Shown here: in pieces, positions 12,301 through 15,175 of the stretch
Position numbering within the stretch: position 1 is the stretch's first letter
Layout: each line of letters begins with the position of its first letter
From: Bifidobacteriaceae bacterium
GTDB lineage: Bacteria; Actinomycetota; Actinomycetes; Actinomycetales; Bifidobacteriaceae
Direction: 5' to 3'
Length of the DNA stretch: 15,175 nt
Assembly: GCA_030530905.1 (NCBI GenBank)
Contig: JAUMUB010000016.1
Coordinates: forward strand, 1 to 15,175
Notes under the pieces: model-generated
What the model was told of the DNA's origin: nothing
Seen by the model: only the letters and a program-made list of their open reading frames with translations
Databases searched by the model: none
Program-made: the position numbers and the translations under genes

Positions 12301-15175
12301 GACGCTCCGGTAGTACGTCTTAACGCCACTAACGTTGATCCTGCTGACTACTTGAATGTTCAAGGTCACAACTCAACTTCTGGTGAAACTAATACTCTCG
12401 AATGGGCTACTGCTCCAAAGACTGATGTTTCATCTACTACTCCACAAAGCGCTGTAGTCCGCGTAACTTGGAAGGATGCAAATGGCGACACATTAGCAAC
12501 TCGTGATATTACAGTTCCAGTAACTGTTCTTTCCGAAGCCGATGAATACGGTGCAAGCATCGCAGTTAATGACAAGAACTACGATTACAAGGCTACTAAC
12601 ACCGATGTTAAGACTAGTGACCTTACTGCTTCTGGCGACAAGGCTAAGGATGCATTAGCTGCCGTTAAGTCTGTTGACTGGGCAGAGGGTGCTGCTAAGC
12701 CTGATACTAGTGTTGCTAAGTCAACTGGCAAGTCTAGCGTTACTATCACATTTAACGACGGTAGTACTTTAACTAAGGACTTCAACTACAATGTTGGACC
12801 TTCAACATCTGACAAGTCTTCCGATTACGGTGTTGATGTAACTGCTGGTGAATACAAGCTGAATCAAACATTGGATAATGATGATGCTAAGGCTCGTGTA
12901 ACCAACTTGCCAAATGATGCTCAAGTTGAATGGAATAAGCAACCAGATACTTCCGTTGTAGGTTCTGGTAAGGCAACTGTTAAGATTACTTACGGTGATG
13001 GTTCATACAACTACAAGGACGTTGACTACACTGTTAAGTCATCAAAGGACGCAAACAACATTGAAACTACTAGCGATGTAATCTTCACTACTAGCGACAC
13101 TGCTACTAAGGAAAACTTCTTGAAGAACATTCCTAGTGACGCAACCGTAACTGGTGATGACTTCGATACTTCTACTGTTGGTGCTAAGTCCGCAACTATT
13201 CACGTTGTATTTGGCGACAAGACGGAAGCTGATTACTCTGTAAACTACATTGTTGTTAAGCCTAATGACAATGTTGCAGCTGCACGTCTTAACACTGAAG
13301 TGAATGCTTCTGATTACGTTTCAGTTCCAACTACTGAAGACGGTTCAACTGTTGAAGTTTCATGGAAGCAAGGCAGTGAACCTAGCATGACTCAATCATC
13401 CAAGACTCCACAAAAGGCTGTTGCAGTCGTAACTTGGACCAAGGATGGTAAGACGATCACCAAGGATGTTCCTGTAAATGTATTAGTTGTTTCAATGGCC
13501 GACCAATACGGCGACATCATCGTGGTTAACAACAAGAACTACGAATACAAGCAAACTAATACTGCAGTTACTAAGGACGACATTAACACTGGTGAACAAC
13601 CTGCACGTGACGCTATTTCTACTATTACTTGGGCAACTGGTGCAAAACAACCAGACACTACTCAAGCTAAATCAGAAGGGGACACTAAGGTAACCATCAC
13701 ATTCTCTGACGGTAGTTCTATCGACAGAAATGTTCACTACACTGTTGGTGAGTCTTCAGCAAACCATGCAGATGACTACAACATCACTACTTCAAAGGGT
13801 ACTTACACTTACAACCAAGAAGTTTCTGCTGAAGAAGCTAAGAACCGTGTAAACAACCTTCCATCAGATGCACAAGTAGAATGGGTAACTAAGCCTGACA
13901 CTACAAAGATTGGTGATGGTAAGGCTAGCGTTAAGATTACGTTCGGTGACGGTACTTCAATCACCAAGGACGTAGACTACACTGTTCAATCCACCCGTGA
14001 TAACAACAGTGTTCAAGTTAAGAACAACAGCATCTTCCTAGTTGGTGAAGAACTGAAACTTGAATCATTCCTTACTGGTATCCCATCAGATGCTACTGTT
14101 ACTAAGCAAAACCTAGGTGACACTAGTGAAATTGGTGATGGAATTGCTAACATTACTGTTCAATTCGGTGATGGACACAAGAAGTCTTACCAAATTGAAT
14201 ACATGGTTGTTGATACCAAGAAGAATGTTCCATCCGTACGTCCAAATACTGAAGTTAAGGCTTCCGACTACCTGAACGTACAAGACCACAACTCTAGTGA
14301 AGGTCAAACTAATACTATTACCTGGGCAACTGCACCAGATACTTCAGTTTCATCTACTGAACCACAAAATGCAGTCGCACGTGTAACTTGGTTAGATGCA
14401 AACGGTAAGGTATTAGCTACTCGTGATGTTCCAGTTAAGGTAACTGTTGTTTCTGATGCTGACCAATACGGCGCGGACATCACTGTTAACGACAAGGCTT
14501 ACGAATACAAGCAAACTGATACTTCAGTTAAGAATGCTGATCTTAAGTCTGATAACACTGATGCATTAGCTGCTGTTAAGTCCATCGACTGGGCAAAGGA
14601 TGCTACTAAGCCTGACACTACTCAAGCTAAGACATCCGGTGACACTAAGGTAACTATCACATTTGCTGATGGTAGTTCTGTAGACAAGACTGTTCACTAC
14701 ACAGTTGGTGCTTCACAATCTGACAAGGCAGATGATTACGGTGTTACTACTAAGGATGGCGAATACAAGCTTAACCAAGTTCTTAATGACGATGATGCTA
14801 AGAAGCTGGTTACTAACTTGCCATCAGATGCAACTGTTGTTTGGGGTACTAAGCCAGACACTTCTAAGCCAGCTGTAGACCAACCAGCAACTGTACAAAT
14901 CACATTTGGTGACGGTAAGACTGTTACTAAGGATGTTAAGTACACTGTTAAGTCCACTAAGGATAACAACAACCTTGCTACTGTTGATGGTGTAATTTAC
15001 AAGGTCGGTGACAAGCCAGTTAAGACTGATTTCTTCACGAACGTTCCATCTGACGCTACTGTTGCTAACTACCAAGCATTCGAAACTGATGCCATTGGTG
15101 AACACACCGCTACACTTACTGTCGTATTCGGTGACAACTCTACCAAGGACTACACCGTTAAGTACGTTGTCGTTA
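1..15175 (+). CDS. Giant repeat-built cell-surface protein, internal fragment open at both ends
   Basis: Frame +1 runs through the whole window as 5,058 codons plus one base with no stop, so both termini lie outside. The translation is two repeat systems in series. Residues 1-1979 are four cassettes of BspA/DUF285-type 26-residue leucine-rich repeats, each framed by a head and a tail domain. Residues 2011-5058 are 38 Rib/alpha-like beta-sandwich-type domains. No cysteine occurs, arginine is scarce, and Thr, Asp, Val, Ser, Asn and Lys dominate, as is usual for exported wall proteins of Gram-positive bacteria. Such repeats are known from adhesins, but ligand and partner cannot be read here. A signal peptide upstream and a wall anchor (for example LPXTG) downstream are expected from the family but not seen. 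At more than 5,000 residues it is far larger than typical Rib or BspA-like proteins. The reading frame is certain; the role as adhesin or stalk is inferred. Confidence 0.95.
373..1500 (+). repeat. DUF285/BspA-type leucine-rich array 1, 14 units of 78 bp
   Basis: The 26-residue surface repeat has the form 'VTNMSxMFxxAxxL' followed by 'TSLDLSxWNTxN'. The phenylalanine of the 'MF' pair falls at residues 142, 168, 194 and so on to 480, fourteen positions exactly 26 apart with no insertion or deletion. This matches the bacterial surface 26-residue repeat family (DUF285 / BspA-like LRR). Such repeats form curved or solenoid structures used for binding in surface proteins of lactic acid bacteria and Listeria. 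Neighbouring units also show a two-unit rhythm: 'LSKWDT' units recur 52 residues apart (203, 255), as do 'LDVSGWNT' units (281, 333) and 'LNTS' units (307, 359). Confidence 0.92.
1501..1935 (+). other. Cassette 1 array cap and tail domain
   Basis: Residues 501-532 look like a decayed leucine-rich unit ('GFFLDGSGVQTVF') that caps the array. Residues 533-645 are the tail: 'SPVLVIVDTDTQKS', then 'TPQLLTTGEYSAQV', a helical-looking 'VDDYLKNN', 'YYTKFGLDS', 'IGPNVQALHVLAEL'. Glycine is sparse and the pattern suggests helices rather than the beta-rich flanks. I do not recognise a named family. The same domain recurs after each of the next three arrays. Confidence 0.65.
1936..2319 (+). other. Cassette 2 head domain
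   Basis: Residues 646-773. It carries 'IDWTYSVNSNGDVTL', 'SYIGTSTDVVIPVADDF' (residues 696-712), 'VMKQLVKNGATSIVVSDT' (732-749) and 'DADWSNAFAG' (759-768). It aligns with heads 1, 3 and 4 over its length and leads directly into 'RLDTANVTNM'. It probably caps the short leucine-rich array that follows. Confidence 0.7.
2320..2604 (+). repeat. DUF285/BspA-type leucine-rich array 2, about 3 units
   Basis: Only two canonical 'M..MF' units (Phe at residues 792 and 818) and one stretched unit (Phe at 846, spacing 28) separate head 2 from tail 2. The last unit reads 'LTDLTAIAMFDGSGITTLNL' and ends in 'SKVKLPV', a closing pattern also seen in array 3 as 'NKFVLP'. This is the shortest array of the four. 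It either lost inner repeats or represents the state before expansion. Confidence 0.88.
2605..2952 (+). other. Cassette 2 tail domain
   Basis: Residues 869-984: 'RTILVVVADATEKSKF', 'TPRILTGEEYTNQVKADL', 'VQSYLSNKTNGGYEL', 'YYTKFGLDSTPT' and 'FGPKAQALHTIAELTK'. Together with tails 1 and 3 it defines the consensus of this unassigned domain. The 'DATEK' strand pairs with the preceding leucine-rich cap, so the domain may act as a C-terminal lid plus linker. Confidence 0.65.
2953..3333 (+). other. Cassette 3 head domain
   Basis: Residues 985-1111. It holds 'MDWTYNI', 'LKSYIGTNKDVVIPTASDF' (1032-1050), 'KVMKSVIDNGATSISFSDT' (1069-1087) and 'GFDWTGAMSD'. Same layout as heads 1 and 2, followed at once by 'VDLERLDT'. 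From here on AAG and GGT codons become more frequent than in the first two cassettes. Confidence 0.7.
3334..4176 (+). repeat. DUF285/BspA-type leucine-rich array 3, about 11 units
   Basis: Phe of the 'MF'-type position falls at residues 1130, 1156, 1181, 1206, 1232, 1258, 1284, 1310, 1336, 1362 and 1390. Spacing is 26 except two units of 25 and a final one of 28. Several units are degenerate at the Met (LF at 1129-1130, AF at 1155, 1309, VF at 1335), so this array is less uniform than array 1. It ends with 'GNKFVLPSDITRVSGMF', a cap-like unit echoed in array 4 as 'GDKFVIGNN...DKMF'. Confidence 0.9.
4177..4509 (+). other. Cassette 3 tail domain
   Basis: Residues 1393-1503: 'SPVLVVVKDATEKAKI', 'TPQLLTADEYQNQVKNDK', 'YEFANKYYTQLGLDST', 'FGPKAQALHTLAGLL'. 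Close in length and order to tails 1 and 2. Family unassigned; helical character inferred from the pattern of hydrophobic residues. Confidence 0.65.
4510..4971 (+). other. Cassette 4 head domain, enlarged
   Basis: Residues 1504-1657. It contains 'IGWTWAKSSDGNVSL', a divergent 'NTVGDSANIVIPTISDF' (1560-1576), 'SVMKNLASKATSITISDV' (1606-1623) and 'WDNWRATF'. It is about 25 residues longer than heads 2 and 3, with extra sequence around 'YRPGITGGDYLPITKNN' (1583-1599) and 'GSDGTEDQAKAF'. It keeps the transition into a 'KLDT' repeat start. Confidence 0.65.
4972..5598 (+). repeat. DUF285/BspA-type leucine-rich array 4, about 8 units
   Basis: Repeat Phe residues lie at 1677, 1702, 1727, 1753, 1779, 1806, 1832 and 1860, with spacings of 25-28. 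Units such as 'VTNMTNMFAGSNALNTLNI' are canonical. Others are altered, for example 'LNLGGSFDTSKVTNM', which gains one residue and replaces Trp by Phe, and 'LDLANFDTNQVTNM', also lacking Trp. This is the last leucine-rich array before the Rib-like region. Confidence 0.9.
5599..5937 (+). other. Cassette 4 tail domain, divergent
   Basis: Residues 1867-1979: 'NPILIVTKDDTAKNQI', 'QIMTKADYTKQVTDDL', 'LIDTYNANQAL', 'FGPNAQALHAVATALKNN'. The 'YYTKFGLDS' core of the other tails is replaced, while the flanking 'EYxxQV'-like and 'FGPxAQALH' segments remain. It is the terminal copy, so relaxed constraint or adaptation to the next region is plausible. Confidence 0.6.
5938..6030 (+). other. Interregion linker
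   Basis: Residues 1980-2010. A short Ala/Ser/Thr/Pro stretch with a hydrophobic patch 'PLLMMFVA' joins the last tail domain to the first Rib-like domain. The patch is too short to be a membrane segment. No repeat partner is seen elsewhere in the window. Confidence 0.5.
6031..7056 (+). repeat. Rib-like cycle 1 (A 6031-6327, B 6328-6561, C 6562-6801, D 6802-7056)
   Basis: This edge cycle is the most divergent. Domain A is about 99 residues instead of about 80 and lacks a clear 'VEW...PDT', showing 'VNGWKDGSAP' in its place. It still ends in 'YTVQST'. B carries an enlarged loop around 'DGMSATTDVTSGSGN'. D is already canonical ('QPDTSVAGGNGTAKVKITF'). Confidence 0.75.
7057..8016 (+). repeat. Rib-like cycle 2 (A 7057-7299, B 7300-7521, C 7522-7740, D 7741-8016)
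   Basis: A opens with 'YGINASDAVYDLRQQ' (the YG variant) and has 'VTWSRTPDTSQVG'. C has 'ASWLVAPTMKSSADP' in place of the usual 'VTWxxxP'. D begins 'ATQYGPNITANEK' and carries the 'PDTSVPG' variant shared with cycles 4 and 6. Confidence 0.8.
8017..8985 (+). repeat. Rib-like cycle 3 (A 8017-8259, B 8260-8478, C 8479-8715, D 8716-8985)
   Basis: A opens with 'YNINVTDATYNQKQ' (the YN variant) and reads 'VAWKNKPSTDTVG'. B has 'FGNGTKKNYTFKFLVV', an early form of the 'GDGHKK' variant found in cycles 5, 7 and 9. D carries 'PNTNQAQSEGSSQVQITF'. Confidence 0.82.
8986..9927 (+). repeat. Rib-like cycle 4 (A 8986-9225, B 9226-9447, C 9448-9675, D 9676-9927)
   Basis: YG variant ('YGVETTPGVYTLNQ'). B has the unusual 'DGASDDITFTNDSVDTQ' where most B domains have 'IPSDA'. 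C reads 'VTWTDDNGTVWSTKEVPV'. D starts 'ADLYGDQITVNDKQYAYK' and has 'PDTSVPGKSDTTQVKITF'. It is one of the shorter cycles, 314 residues. Confidence 0.82.
9928..10890 (+). repeat. Rib-like cycle 5 (A 9928-10167, B 10168-10386, C 10387-10617, D 10618-10890)
   Basis: YN variant ('YNISTTKGDYLYKQ'). B carries 'LGSTDSIGDRVANITV' and 'FGDGHKKNYQ', near-duplicates of which occur in cycles 7 and 9. D has 'VKSVDWAEGATKPDTSVA', almost repeated in cycle 7. Confidence 0.85.
10891..11829 (+). repeat. Rib-like cycle 6 (A 10891-11130, B 11131-11352, C 11353-11574, D 11575-11829)
   Basis: YG variant ('YGVSTTAGEYKLNQ', 'AKARVTNLPNDATVEW'), very close to cycle 8. B reads 'DDFLKNIPSDATVSGDTFDT' and 'VVFGDKTSTDY', also matched in cycle 8. 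D shows 'SIDWVGNKPDTSVPGNTG', the same variant as D of cycle 4. Confidence 0.85.
11830..12804 (+). repeat. Rib-like cycle 7 (A 11830-12072, B 12073-12297, C 12298-12531, D 12532-12804)
   Basis: YN-type variant ('YDISTTKGVYTYGQ'). A has one extra residue ('PSDVKSVEW' against 'PSDAQVEW' in cycle 9). Its second half is nearly identical to cycle 9 at DNA level. B reads 'LGDTDSTGDRVANITV' and 'FGDGHNKFYQ'. C reads 'GHNSTSGETNTLEWATAP', matched in cycle 9. Confidence 0.85.
12805..13755 (+). repeat. Rib-like cycle 8 (A 12805-13044, B 13045-13260, C 13261-13491, D 13492-13755)
   Basis: YG variant in A ('YGVDVTAGEYKLNQ') and in B ('FLKNIPSDATVTGDDFDT', 'VVFGDKTEADY'), both like cycle 6. D does not follow: it has 'YEYKQTNT' and 'PDTTQAKSEGDTKVTITF', matching D of cycle 9. 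See the findings for this break in the alternation. Confidence 0.85.
13756..14715 (+). repeat. Rib-like cycle 9 (A 13756-13995, B 13996-14220, C 14221-14451, D 14452-14715)
   Basis: YN variant ('YNITTSKGTYTYNQ'). A ends in a block shared with cycle 7 ('FGDGTSITKDVDYTVQSTRD'). B has 'GDGHKKSYQ'. C reads 'TNTITWATAPDTSVSSTEP'. D has 'YEYKQTDT' and 'PDTTQAKTSGDTKVTITF'. Confidence 0.85.
14716..15174 (+). repeat. Rib-like cycle 10, partial (A 14716-14958, B 14959-15174)
   Basis: YG variant ('YGVTTKDGEYKLNQ'), continuing the alternation. B is almost complete ('FFTNVPSDATV', 'VVFGDNSTKDYTVKYVVV') and is cut by the window end, so a C domain is expected directly downstream. Confidence 0.82.

Larger units (their letters stand above)
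6031..15174 (+). repeat. Tandem array of 38 Rib/alpha-like domains in A-B-C-D cycles
   Basis: Four domain types follow in strict order. Type A has 'NLPSDAxVEWxxxPDT', then 'VKITFGDG' and 'YTVKSS'. Type B has 'IFTVGE', 'DxFLxxIPSDA', 'VxFGDxxxxxYxVxYLVV' and lacks the central Trp. Type C has 'AxDYVxV', 'VTWxxxP' and 'VTWxDxxGxxLATxD'. Type D has 'ADQYG..I.VNDKxYDYK', 'VxWxxxxKPDTS' and 'VKITFNDGSSV'. The 'W...PDTS..G....VKITFxDGS' pattern is that of Rib/alpha/Esp-type surface repeats. These are known from stalks and adhesins of streptococci and lactobacilli and are expected to be extended rods of immunoglobulin-like folds. The Gly of 'ADxYG' falls at residues 2274, 2588, 2911, 3232, 3546, 3865, 4184, 4504 and 4824, spacing 314-323. 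The array continues past the window end. Family assignment is by motif only. Confidence 0.88.

Noticed and set aside
6197..15105. Small frames on both strands across the Rib-like array (for example 6197-6406 and 10040-10273 plus, 9757-10080 and 14824-15105 minus)
   Set aside because: All lie inside the uninterrupted +1 frame, recur because the DNA repeats, and have biased Leu/Ser/Thr-rich translations typical of shifted reading of this repeat. No independent gene evidence was seen.
1..15175. Specific genus assignment (for example Apilactobacillus or Fructobacillus)
   Set aside because: Domain type and codon choice fit lactic acid bacteria broadly. No ribosomal RNA, housekeeping gene or unique marker is present to decide the genus.

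Overview
The whole window lies inside one enormous gene. Reading frame +1 is open from the first base to the last, giving 5,058 codons with no stop. Neither the start codon nor the stop codon is present. I translated every line by hand and found no stop, no frameshift and no cysteine. No promoter, ribosome binding site, terminator, RNA gene, mobile element or second gene is visible. The other open frames, on both strands, are shadows of this repetitive coding sequence.

The protein is a repeat-built, secreted Gram-positive surface protein, most likely a giant adhesin or stalk protein. Region 1 (bases 1-5937) holds four copies of a cassette. Each copy has a beta-rich head carrying the 'YxGxxxxVVIP' motif, then a run of 26-residue BspA/DUF285-type leucine-rich repeats, then a tail of about 110 residues with 'YYTKFGLDS' and 'FGPxAQALH' motifs that I do not recognise. 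Repeat number differs strongly between cassettes: about 14, 3, 11 and 8. Region 2 (6031 to the window end) is a tandem array of beta-sandwich-like domains resembling the Rib/alpha-like surface repeat family. Four domain types (A, B, C, D; about 73-100 residues each) follow in fixed order. One A-B-C-D cycle is about 320 residues (about 960 bp). Nine complete cycles and half of a tenth are visible, 38 domains in all. A 31-residue linker (5938-6030) joins the two regions.

The most striking structure is hierarchical. In region 2 alternate cycles resemble each other more than adjacent ones, giving a two-cycle period of about 1.91-1.93 kb. The first leucine-rich array also has a two-unit period (156 bp over the 78-bp unit). 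Both arrays therefore look as if they grew by two-unit duplication. One domain, D of cycle 8, breaks the alternation and matches cycle 9, which suggests local exchange. Codon use also drifts along the gene. Arginine is mainly AGA in region 1 and almost always CGT in region 2, and AAA/AAT give way to AAG/AAC.

The probable source is a lactic acid bacterium (Lactobacillaceae). This is inferred from the domain combination, the Thr/Asp/Val/Lys-rich and Cys-free composition, and the moderately AT-rich codon choice. Giant repeat-rich surface protein genes are known in relatives such as Apilactobacillus kunkeei, but I cannot assign a genus. A working picture, by inference only, is that the leucine-rich cassettes form the exposed binding part and the long A-B-C-D array forms a stalk toward the cell wall. 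The signal peptide and wall anchor expected of such a protein would lie outside the window.
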